DNA from: Camarhynchus parvulus
Taxonomy: Eukaryota > Chordata > Aves > Passeriformes > Thraupidae
Reading direction: 5' to 3'
Length of the DNA stretch: 64,000 bases
Assembly: GCF_901933205.1 (NCBI RefSeq)
Contig: NC_044573.1
Span: forward strand, 49,657,493-49,721,492
The position numbers were made by a program, and so were the translations under genes. Below are positions 35,801 to 47,200 of this stretch, piece by piece; position 1 is the stretch's first letter, and each line of letters starts with the position of its first letter. Under the pieces are notes generated by a model. That model was not told the origin of the DNA, searched no databases, and saw nothing but the letters and a program-made list of their open reading frames with translations.

Positions 35801-38545
35801 TACTGTGGCAATGGCTTTGTTTCAACAGTGACTGCTGCTATAAATGACTTTTCCAAAACTTTGTGGTATCCAAAGAATACCTAACAAGATCTATTTGCTT
35901 GCAGTGGTATTAACACATCCATCTGTGTGCATGCATGAGTGGCCTCTCTTTGCTTCAGGAAATGACTCAAGGTTTAGCAAGTTACCCCAATGCAAGTGTC
36001 TGGAGACCTGTACCCAGTACATTGGAAGCACTGGATGCAGAGTTATTAGTAGAAAGTAGACAAGATCAACCTGAGCTTTGATCTTCCCCATCCCCTTTAT
36101 TCTTTCCAGACTTCAGGCACAGTAGTTCTATAGAATCCTCCCAAAAGCTGTGCTTGAGCCACCTACCCAGTGATTGCTGAGGCCTCCCAGAGCAGTCCTC
36201 ACTCCCGCCTATTACTGCTTCTCTAAGCTCACACAATTTTGTTCATTTTCCTCTTCTAAATTGTTAGGGGTTTTGGGTTTTTCCCCCCACATTTGACTGA
36301 CTTCAGCCTTCTACACCCTTTGAATTAGGATGAAACACACAGGCTACAATTTTTCTTTCTCCTTGCTGTGGCTATTCCATTGTTCCTTTGCCTTTTTCTC
36401 TCTTCTGTACTTGCTGAAACTTCTTTATCATCTAGAATCTCCACTAGCCTGCCCACCCCATACCTTAATCTGTGCATTCACTGTACTTCTCAGTAATCTC
36501 CTTGCTTCACCTTTTCTGCCAGTACCTTCTTTCAGGCCGAGCCTTATGCAGGAACCAGCGTCCCAGTCCTGGCTTCTCAAAGTCCCGTCTTCATCGAATC
36601 CACTTCTTATCCAAATCTTTTAACTGATATCCAGCAGCCTTCCAAACCTCCTCTCACCAAGCTATTGCTCCTTGCATAACCTCCATCATTTCAATTAAGG
36701 TAGTAAGTTCTCCTTTCCAGTGTACAAACAGCAGTGAAGGCTTGTAAATGCCCCAGGGCCTTGTGAATGTATTAACAGAGTAACTGGAGGGCTCTGATTC
36801 ACAGCGTTACTGGGGCTGCCTACATCTGACAGCAGAACGTTGAACATAAAGGAACAAAACATGAAATGAGTTAATATAGGGCAGAATTTAGAAAAAGACT
36901 GAAGCTGAAAACCATTCCCAGTGAAACAGACACCAGAAATTATTCTCTCATCTAGCTTCAATAAAGATTCTTGTTTTACATGCAAACTGTAGACCAGCTG
37001 TAAACTCCAAACAAGCTCTGTGACACTATGATGCATTAAGCATCAGGATGACAAGTCTGCTTTTCCTCTTCAGCTCAACCAAGTTTGCATATGCGCCCTC
37101 CTCTCCTCCTGCTCTGGATGTCTTTAGAAGAAGTTTGCTAAATTTAATCTACAGTTGTAGACCAATAAAACCTCAACTGCAAAACCTCCCTATGGGGGAA
37201 TACTACTGTCTAAGAAACTTTGAAGTTTTAAGTGTGACAAAAAAATTAACCAGTTCTGCCTGTGGGGAGATGACATGGTGACACCTCTGTAAGAAAGTTA
37301 CATTGGCTACCAAAGTAAATGGTATAAGCACCATTAAACATATTTCAGCACACCTAAGGTATTTCACTGCACCTTGTATTGTGTAAAATGTAGCCCTGTA
37401 ATAACATCAGTAGGGCTGCATAAACACTGCCTTCTGCATGTTAGCCAAAACATGAGCTTCAGCCCAAGTTCACCAGATGTGGGTTTTAGAGGAGCATCAA
37501 GGCTGTCTGTGGCCAGAGAGGAAATTCAGCCTACATTCAGTTTCAAGTTTAATCTCATCTCCCTGCACTGACACCGTGCATTTAAGCCAGGCTTTCCCAA
37601 GAGCTCCCCACATAGCCGATAAACACAACTGGCAGCATCAGCTGTTCATCACCAGGGAACAAGCTGGCCAAGCTCACCCATACAGGCACTTGATGCAAAG
37701 GGCTGCAGAAGCTGCAGGCACCAGAGCTACAATTTTGCCCAGTGCATTCATTTTTCACTTAGATGATTCATCTTAGATTTCATCTGTAAACAATAAACAA
37801 AGCCTGAGTGTTATTTATGACACACTACCATGTCAGGATGGTGGCACGAGGACTGGTTAGCATTTAGCATGGCTTTCTAAGGGACAGCACCTGCTGTGAA
37901 AAGGACTTGGTCCTTTCATGTTTCATGAGATCAGCTGAGCAAGACAGACCAAAGCAACACTGGCAAGATGTTTAGTGCAAAACATTCTGCCACTGCTATC
38001 TCTTTGTAACAGAATATAGTTCAATACTAACAACATCTGAAACAATCTGCTTTATCCAATTAGGGTTTATTTTAATTTTTAAAAATTGAATGGTTCTTTC
38101 AATATAGTTATCATATGAAAATGGTAGAAAGTTTGCTGCGCACCAGTTGATACCACCCTCGTTCCACTGAGTGCAGCTAGATTCAACTTGTCCATTTCAC
38201 TTCGCACTCACTCTGCTTATAATCTGGTTCTCCAAGAGTTTTAGTTTTCTGGGACAGGTTGCAAGTAGTACAGAAGTAATAGAAACATCCACACAATACT
38301 GGAAAATTCTTAGGATTATTTAAATTTTTTTAGTCTCAAAACTGAGATACCAAAATGGGATGGATGTGTGAGTACACTTTAGTTGTGTCTAATGTGAATT
38401 AGTAAATTTTGCAATGAAAACTGGAAATTAGTAGCTGGATGCATGGATGATGGCATTCAGTGGGTTGCCATACACTGTGGGACACATCTTTTGAAGGAGA
38501 TTTTAATCGACTCAAAAGACAATATGGCAACTGGCAGGCTTTTAC
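26801..38545. other. Intergenic stretch between the two convergent genes
   Basis: Nearly 12 kb with no recognised gene. It holds a poly(T) tract at about 27061-27081, a T/G-rich low-complexity patch at about 34800-34870 and scattered short open frames without domains. One frame (31954 upstream to about 32027, minus strand) ends at an ideal 5' splice site, but its acceptor is poor. No HEBP2 exon was found, although human HEBP2 lies in the equivalent interval. Confidence 0.5.
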
Positions 38546-38551
38546 TTTATT
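38546..38551 (-). terminator. Probable NHSL1 poly(A) signal
   Basis: TTTATT on the + strand is AATAAA on the minus strand, and I found no earlier canonical hexamer on the coding strand after the NHSL1 stop at 40479. A variant ATTAAA lies near 38893. Use of this site gives a 3' UTR of about 1.9 kb. Confidence 0.45.
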
Positions 38552-39232
38552 GAAGCGAAGTCACAGCATTTTCAGCACTATTCCCCTCTTGTGAAGGGAA
38601 GAGTTAAACGAAGGCCCCTGAAATTTACATAACTAACAAGTAAAGGATTGAAGAAAGAGATTACAAGCATATTTCTCTAAAATAAATAATCTACAAAGAG
38701 TGCTTTTTCTTCTTAAAAGCAATCTAAAAATGTAAAAATTCTACGGTAAGGAGATCAAAAGATATTTTAACAACTTTCAATATTTACAAACAATACAAAA
38801 ACTGCGCATGCCATCAAATGATGCAAAATTCGTATTAAAAATTAAAAGCTTCATTCCTACCAAGAACCAAAAACTCCAGCCAATATTTCAGTTTTAATTA
38901 ATGTCTTCTTTACAATTGGAAAAACGTTAAATGTTCTTATTATCTGTAAAATATACAATAAAAACGAACCTCACTAAATTATTAAGGTTAAAAAAGAAGA
39001 GCAATACTGCAGGCAAATCAAAAAGGAAAGTAACTGAAACTTATTCTTTGGTAACAAAAAGTTAGCAAGTATCTGTATTTCAAGTGATGCAAAGTAATAG
39101 TCTCCCCATTCTGACAAATGAAAGACAGATTTCCAGCAAAACACAATTCCCAAGTTTCAGTTTTGAAAGACCGGCTCCACCTACAGCTTTGTAGTGCAAG
39201 TCAAATTTCTCTTTCTAATTCAGAAACACAGC

Positions 39233-39630
39233 CGTCCTGGTTCCGGCCAGGACAGGGTTCATTTTCTGCAGCAGCCAGGAGGGACTGTGGCCAGGACACA
39301 GAGGTTGTTCTACACCACCTCACAACACTGCTGGGAACAAGGAAGAGGGGCAGCAGGTCACACCTTAACAGGTTCTGTCACCTGTGAGCCATTCACCTTT
39401 TTCGTGTACACTCTAAGTCTTGTTGATGTTACTGCCCATTTTCTTACTTCACTGCTGTTTCCAGTAAATTTTTCTTTTATCAGCCCCCATCCTTCACCTT
39501 TTGTGCCTCCAGTTCTCCTCCCCAGCCACCCGCAGAGGTAAGAGGAGAGGGGAATGAGTGAAAGGGTACATGGTTTGGAGTGTTTTGGTGGGAACACTAA
39601 ATTGGGGACTACCGTTCCTAAACCATGACA
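39233..39630 (-). mobile_element. Solo LTR of a songbird-type endogenous retrovirus family
   Basis: Read on the minus strand it starts TGTCATGGTTTAGGAA at 39630 and ends near 39233 in 'CCTGTCCTGGCCGGAACC'. It has LTR length (about 400 bp) and matches the copy at 10264-10510 block by block. No internal retroviral sequence flanks it. I could not identify a target-site duplication: the flanks (gtaac on the right, acagc on the left) do not match. It lies in the same orientation as NHSL1 and inside its predicted 3' UTR. Confidence 0.7.
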
Positions 39631-40478
39631 GTAACCCTTCCAAATTCTGGCTTCATTCATCTCCCACTTTCCTGATGTCTGCTTGCACCCTCCACACACA
39701 TCCAGCTATTCTAGTTCTCTAAGGGAATACTCCAGTCAAGGAAGCAATTCACCTGGAAATATGTGTTTCACCAAGTGAAGGTGTGTGGCTGCATAGCAGC
39801 TAGTAGTGTGTTATAAAATCAGCTCCCTTTTCCACCTTAACTACATAGTTCATTTTCCCTCAGGAAAAAGAATTAAAAGTACAGTACCCTGGACCAATCC
39901 ATAACCTGGTGAGCTCACTGCTCAAGCAGGACACACTTCATCAAACGCTGGGCCATGCCCCTCTAAGGAGCCATGTAACCCCAGCACCAACCCTGCTACC
40001 TTCTCTCAGAGGTGAATGTGCCTCATTGTGCCTCCCTCTGCTTAACTAATGCACTATGCTGCATCACTACAATGCTTTTGAACCAAACCTCCAGCTTGTA
40101 CCACAGGAGCCTTCCCATTTCAGGCTTATTCCTAAATTTTGCTTGCACAATTGCAGTCTCAAGAAAAAGAAAAACTTCACACCCCTACAGACTCTGAGAA
40201 AACTTCCCCACCCCACCCCACAAAAGGACTTCTAAGGCTTTACACAAAAAATTCAACTGTTAACATTCTTCAAGCCACAGACCACTCATTCAAAGCAAGT
40301 GCTCCCCACCCCAACCCAACCATGCAGAACCATCATCGCTTTAGCATTTAAACACACACATACAGTTCGTGGAATAAATGCTCAGCAAAGTAACCTTGTC
40401 CTGGTCTGGGCTTTCTTCTGGAATCTAGTCCCTGTGATTTTCTAGACTAATATCCAAAGCCTTTTGTCACACTGCCTT

Positions 40479-41202
40479 TTAACTTTCTTCAGCTGAAGAG
40501 TTTAGATACTTCCTTGAAGCACCTGGTTGAGTCATTAAGTCTACATGGGCTGGATCCAAGGTCTCCTTGCAGCCTGCCTCCTCAGCATACGGGAAGTCAT
40601 TCACGTCCATTTCATCACTGTTAAACATATCAAGCTGCCCCTCTTGCTGCTCTTCCAAAGTCCTCCGGACCCTGCCCTCGGACTGTTCCACCACTTCCCC
40701 ATCTCCTTCACTAATGACAGTCATGGGGCTGCTCTGGATGCGGTTGCGGACGTTGTACTTGCTGCTGGCAGCAGACGGGGGTGTCCGTGACCGGCCATAC
40801 CTTGTGCCAGAGAACGACATGCTCCTTGGCATCAGGCCCTCACTCTTGGCCCACTCCTCCTGGGCCCGTTTGCTCTTGCTGGGCGAGCAGCTGGCAGGGC
40901 TGTCGGAAAGGTCCGGGGGGGCGTCCGTCTTTGGCCGGTGGAACCGCGGGTCCGTGTTCTTCAACATCTCTGCTGCGGACATACGGGAACTGGTGTCACA
41001 GCGACTCCCTTTCTTCAGCAGCAGGGCTTTGAAGTTGTCATTGCTGGTGCTGCTCTTGCGAATGCTTCTCTGGATAGATCCAGCTTGTTTGAGGGTAGCT
41101 AGGTTTGGGGAAGCACCAGTGGGAGTTACGGGGGGCGACGGAGAATGGTTGCGGGTACGGTCATCTTCAGAATCTTTACGGCCAAGGACTTTCCTTTTGG
41201 AT
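40479..41202 (-). CDS. NHSL1: NHSL1 terminal coding exon
   Basis: The acceptor aaactcag precedes 41202. The first base completes the Arg codon begun in the previous exon, giving AAIHR-SKRKVLGRK. The exon encodes 241 residues (counting the shared Arg) that include SPSPPVTPTGASP, NFKALLLKKGSR, MSAAEMLKNTDPRF, RAQEEWAKSEGLMPRS, FSGTRYGRSRTPPSAAS and RNRIQSSPMTVISEG, the conserved C-terminal block of NHS proteins. The last 60 residues or so are acidic and lineage-variable. The open frame continues past the acceptor to 41243 but that part is intron. Confidence 0.92.
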
Positions 41203-44200
41203 CTGAGTTTGAAACACACACACAAAAAAAGAGGATGACACAAAAATGAAAATTTTTACCTCCCCTAATTAAACTCAGTTTAGAGGGATGACAATGAATT
41301 TAAGCTAAAGCAGAGACAGGGAAAAGGCAGAAGTGATCTAAATCTAAAGCATGAGTAAGAACACCACCAGAACTGTACAGGCACTAATGCAGGTATTGGA
41401 GGGATAAGGTAAGTTTATTACTCTTTTTCTGCATATCTGGAACAATGAAACTACTAAAACTGGCAATACTGATGTTCAAAACACTTTAGTAAATTTAGTG
41501 AATCGGGTTTTCTGGAGTCAGTATTTAACTGCTCAGACTAATGTGCCATGAAGATTTATATTCCATGCTGTTTTTCTGTCAATTTGGGGACTTGATTCAA
41601 AATATGTCATCTAGAGCATATGGTTTGTTTTGTTTCATTTTACAATTTGACACTCTCTGGAGAATTAGAGTTGTAGTTTAGTGCACTTTCCTTCAGAAAA
41701 AAGGACACAGCAAAGCACTGCTGCTGAAGATGGAGAAAAGGGAGCCACATGTAACAACTCTACATTAAATTACTGAAAAACCCCCTCCCTAATCCAAATA
41801 TTATATAAATAGAGAAAAACCTTTCCAGCTCCTCTCAATATGCACAGACAAAATTCACAGTTATGTTGGTGCTCTGTCATTGCAACTTTCAACTAAATGA
41901 AAAAGAGACCAACTTCCTGACAAGAAAGTTATCTTTCCAAATGAAAGAGCGGAGCGTTTGTCTATTTAGATGCGAAGTGCAGGGACAACACAAAAAAAAA
42001 AAAAAAAATTAAGAGATAACCATGGAACTGGGAATATGTGGAAACTGGACTTTTACTGCCTCATTTTCACATTTCTAGAAATCTTAAAGAAATGTACATG
42101 CCTGGCAGCTGTAATACAGCTGCTTTGTTTCTTTGCTGACTGAGCAAGAATTAATTAAAATGGATTGTATAAAGCCTAATTTTAAATATGGTATTTTGGC
42201 AGAAGTTTAAAACAAGCCAACAGATTTCTTAGAGATATAAAATTATCATCCTATAAACTTCGTATTAATTTTTATCAAGCATGTGTTCAACCCAGACCAT
42301 TCCCTTTGTAAAACAGATTTCTACTTAATGTGATCTTTAGCTTTACTTTCTTAAAAGCCTTGAGATTTAGCCAAGGCAAGCTCAAATGTATTCATGCATC
42401 ACAGCCTACTGATAATTAAAAAACTCCTCAAAAAAAAGAAGCAGGACCCATCAGCTGAGTAGGTGGCAGCAACAAACACTGCTATAGGCTGTGCCAAGAC
42501 TTTGGAGCAATCCTTCCCCTAAGTGGTGAAGTTTATGCATAGCTCACTTGTGATGCCCCCACAGGCAGCTGTACCAGCATGTTATTTTCAGCAGCTGCTG
42601 CTGCCTCCACCTGTCCTTCTGGAATAAGAATGTAATCCCAATGTCCATTCAGCGTGAGGGTGAATGCACACAGAGGAGCCTCATCTAGATTTAACTGTGG
42701 GTTAGCACTGTAGGCAGCAGATGATTTCGGTGCTTGGATGCTCTGCGAGTCTGTGTGTGAACACTTGTGTGCATTTGTTACAGAGAAAAGATTTTCCTTC
42801 ATTAGGATTTTGGCTGCCTATGGATATCTTTAAACACTGCAGAGCTGGGATTGTACTGTTACCAATCCCCAAAATAAATTGGAAAAAAAAATCAGTTGCA
42901 AAGATCTGCATTGAAAGACTGTTATCTTAGCTTGGAGTGATCTGGTAAGACTGTGAATGCAGCACAGAGCAGTCAGTTTGCTGTCAGCACCTAGCCAGCT
43001 TTTCTCAATATGTATGAATTATGGAAGAAACTTGAAATTAAGAACCAAATTTGGTTTTGGTGGCTTTTCAGACACATATAGGGTGCATGTTCAAACAAAA
43101 CTATGACTTAAAACTTCAGACTGCTCTTCCTGGTCTTAATGCATATACCACTAAATTTCTTATCTTGCTCCAAATTATATATATTCAAAAGTGCCAATTA
43201 CTGAAGTAATATCTCTTAGAAACAGTGGGGGAAAACCAAAACCTTTTTTATTAATTAGCAACCAAGGAAGAAAGTGGCTCAAGTCCAAAGCCAGCAAAAG
43301 CAAGATCATAACAAAAAAATGTGTCAAGCAGTTCTAATTATGTCACATCCAGTTCCTTTGTCCATTTTCCCAAAAACTCATGAATTACAGATATGTGCAT
43401 ATACACAGAATTCACTCTCTATCTGCATACATAAAGGAGAATGGCTACTGGCCAGAATACCTCATTCTAAAGCCAGATTTGACATAGTTCTAGAGAGTGC
43501 CATGCAACATGAATGCAACAGACCGTTTTCAGAATGACTCATACAGGCCAAGTTCTAAGGGCTAACAGTAAATTATAAAATTCAGTATCATATATATGTC
43601 GTTTTTGTAATGTCTGGAAAAGACTTGTTTCAAAAATTGAACAAAAAATAGTATTTGCATACAAAATGCTGCAGCCTCTCAGCCGCTCTCTTCCCCTCCC
43701 TCATTCCCGATGCACAGACGTGCAGACTGACTGAGCACCTGGATAATTCCCCACTCCCAGGCAGAGAGGCGGTCCCTCTGCGGCTTGCAGCGCGCGGCGC
43801 AGCCACGCGATGGCGCTGGCGCCACGCCCAGCCCGGGCGGCTCCGGGAGCGCCGCTTCAAGGGACCCGCGCTCCGGGCTCTGCCTTTGGGCGTTCCTGTC
43901 CTTGGGGCCCTCTTGGGCTTTCTGCTTTCTGAGCACCTAACGTGAACAGCACATAAATCTAGCTGCCATTCGGCATGATTTTGTTTTCAAGGGAAATGAA
44001 TAATGCCATTAACAATAGAGCCAGTATTGCACACTCCATTCATGAACCAGTTTGACACAAAATACCCGACCTCAGGCTGGATTATGGCAAACTATAATCC
44101 AGCGTTTGCCATATGTTTTGCCATATGACTGACATGTTGTGTTACTTGCCAGTTTCAGCCACGCTTGCCATGAAGCATTAGCGTTGAGCCTCTGTCCCAA

Positions 44201-47200
44201 ACTGCACCATATAAGCAGCGAAGAGAGTAAAAAGAGATGGAGAAGAACAAGAATGAAAACAAAAAGATACACAGAAAAAGTAACAGTAGAGTTAATATGG
44301 CAGATTGAGAACAGTACAATAAATACTAGACATAAATTGATATTTTAAAGGGCAAGGTATTTATAATATAATCTACATCTATTTAATCTGGTTGGGTTTA
44401 GTTCAGAATGGATTAAATACATTTATAAAACAATAATATGCAAGTCCTTTTCCTCATCTTTTTCACATATATCCTTAGTAGAAAGTTGATAAATATGTGC
44501 TTTCTATTAAAGCCATGACTATTGTAATTGGGTGTTCAAAAAAGTGTTAAATTCATTTCTGAGAGACCTACCGGACCTGACAGTACAGGAAGGGCAGTTT
44601 CTACAGTACCTGTGAATGGCTGCAAAAAGATCCTCAGTAGTCCTTGGTCTTGCTGGTGTTGCCACTCCGTCTGTCTCTTCCCCATAACTACTGCTTGGCA
44701 GGAATGAAGTACTGGCTGTGTCTGATTCAAACACCTCCACTATGCAAAGAGAACGAACAACACAGTCAGTCTGTGTGCGAACCCCACGGGCACATAGTCC
44801 TGAAACCAGCCCTTGCTGCCTCCAGGGAGAAGCATCCGATGGACTGAGTGCAGCGCTGTCATTATTGTGATTTCAGATCAACGCTTGCTTAGGGAACTGC
44901 AGTGCATGAAATACATGCCTGTGCTTGCTCACGCGTAACAGGAGGAGAACAGTAACAAAAGAAAATTTGTAGCATTTCCACTAAAATGCAAAGCCAGTAT
45001 TAACAAATTAACTGTTTTCATAGCATGCTTTAATGCTAGCATGGTTAAATAAAGCATCATTTTCTTTCCGTGTCTGCAACAATGAGAAGTCAGAAAGGAA
45101 TTGCATGAAATGCCATACAGTATTAATCAGATCCCTACAACTTTCTTTTTTTGTTTTAGTTGTAACAATCACAAGAAGATCTACCCTCTACAGAATGCCA
45201 CCTCAATCCTAGGATCCCCACCTTCTTCAAAATAGCTACGGCTGCATCTGAATTAGTCAGAGAAAAGAGACTCACCACTTTCGTTCTCTTGAGATGCGTG
45301 CCCGTCAGTGTTACTGCCACTGTCTTGGCTGCTGCCTGAACTGCTTCCTTCATCAAAAGCAGACTGCTCCTCCTGCCTGGGTTCCTCTTGAACTGGTGAT
45401 GCAGCAGGCTGTACCACAAAGGCATTCGCTCCCACTGTCTCAGAGAAGGTGAATCCAGCAGCTCCTCCCTCAGGAACCAGGCTGCCAGAGTCCATCTCGC
45501 TAGAACCGAGTCCATCTGTAAGACAATTTCTCGCCTCCTCAGAGGGTGCAAGCACAGCGTCTCTCTTAGTTGGGCTTCTGGCAGTATCACCCACTTCAGC
45601 TGCTTTCTCCACTGTAAGGTCTAACTGTGGAGGTGGTACCAGAAGGAACAGTTTGGGTTTCTTTGAAATAGGAGGTGGTTTCTTGCTTGGCAATACACCC
45701 TGAGTCTTGTCAGGAGATGCTGGTGACCCCTGAAGTGACATGCCAGAAGGGAAGTCTTCACTCTGCACTGAGGACTCAGGTGTGTCATCAGTGGCTGACC
45801 CCAGAGCATCATCTTCAGAAGATTTCTTTGCACCTACTGCACTCATAGGCTTTTGATCACTGTCAAGTACAGGTGTGTTATCAGAGAGAATGAGAGGAGA
45901 ACCCCGAGACAGTGTCTGAACTGCATTTTTAAATGAGGTGCCTTGAGTTTTCGTTTCCTCATCACCTAAGTTGGTACTGAGTTTTAGTGAGAGAGATGGC
46001 TTTAGCAAAGACTGTGATGATGAATTTACAGTACCCTTTTCCTGAGAGGTGGTTTCAGAAGCAGATTCAGTTGATGATTCACCTTCTGTCGATTTTTTCA
46101 CAGACCTCAACTGCACCATTTGCAGTGCTTTGGTGGTTACTAATGGCATCACAGGTCTGGATGAATCTTGCCTGTTGAGTGGCTGTTTCACTGGACTGTA
46201 GCAAGAATCCTCCTGGTTGCGTTTCTTAAAAGAATACTGTGGGTGTATTGCTGCACCTTTTGTTATTTTGGGATCAAGCGGTGGTGCTGGTGGTGGGACA
46301 GCCAAGGGGAAAGAAGGAGGAGTAGGAACAGGGGAAGAGAATGAACTGATGGACGCTTCTTGTGGAAACCATGGGACAGTCTGGGCAAAGGTAGAACTTA
46401 CACCAGCTTCTGGCGGAGGAGGGGGGAATGTGGGAGAGGTCGACAATGGTGACAGATCCATTACTTCTGCTGGAGGAGGAGGAGAAGGAGGAGAAAGCTC
46501 AGGGCAATGCTGACATGCTGGAAGAGGAGGTGGTGGAGGAGGTGCACCAGAATCCACAGGAGGGCTCAGGGCGGGGTCCAGTTTCTTCACACTCACACTC
46601 CCTTCAGTAGATGTATTTGAAGAAAGAGAAGTGGACGACGAAGACATGGAGACTGATGACAGAAGAGAGGACTTCCTTTCAGGCACTTTAGGCTTCAGCT
46701 TGGATTTCCCATTTCCTGATGATGCAGACTTTACAAGTACAGGCACTGGAGTAAGCGCAGTGGGTGTATTGGACTGGCTGGAGTACCCACTCGATGGCGA
46801 TGTGACTCGGTGGGATTTCTCCGGAGAAGTACTCTTTGGTTTGGCCAGTCCACTGGGCACTTGTGGCACAGAAGCCCTTGAGCCATCACTGAAGTGGCTG
46901 ATGCTGTAATCGCTGAGAGCAGACGAAGTACTGGCAGAATGGGTCACTGGAGATTTCACCTGGTCATCTGCCACCGCAGCATAGTCGCTGTAGTAACCCC
47001 ACTGGTCAGCATACTCCGACTTGATGCTACTTGTTTCACTCTGGGAAGGAGTGACTGTGCAGATGGAGTACAGGTTTGGAGCAGTGGTGGACATCATGCT
47101 GCTACTCGCACTGACCGAGCTCTGGCTGCGTGAGCGCAACACCCAGGGATCCTCATAATCACTGCAGGGGCTCTGGGAAGGGGAGCTGCCATTTTTGCAC

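Larger units (their letters stand above)
38546..40478 (-). other. NHSL1: Predicted NHSL1 3' UTR
   Basis: Runs from the stop codon to the first canonical poly(A) signal on the minus strand. It contains a same-strand LTR copy at 39233-39630. The part at about 38600-39120 is A/T-rich. The end is inferred from the hexamer only. Confidence 0.45.
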
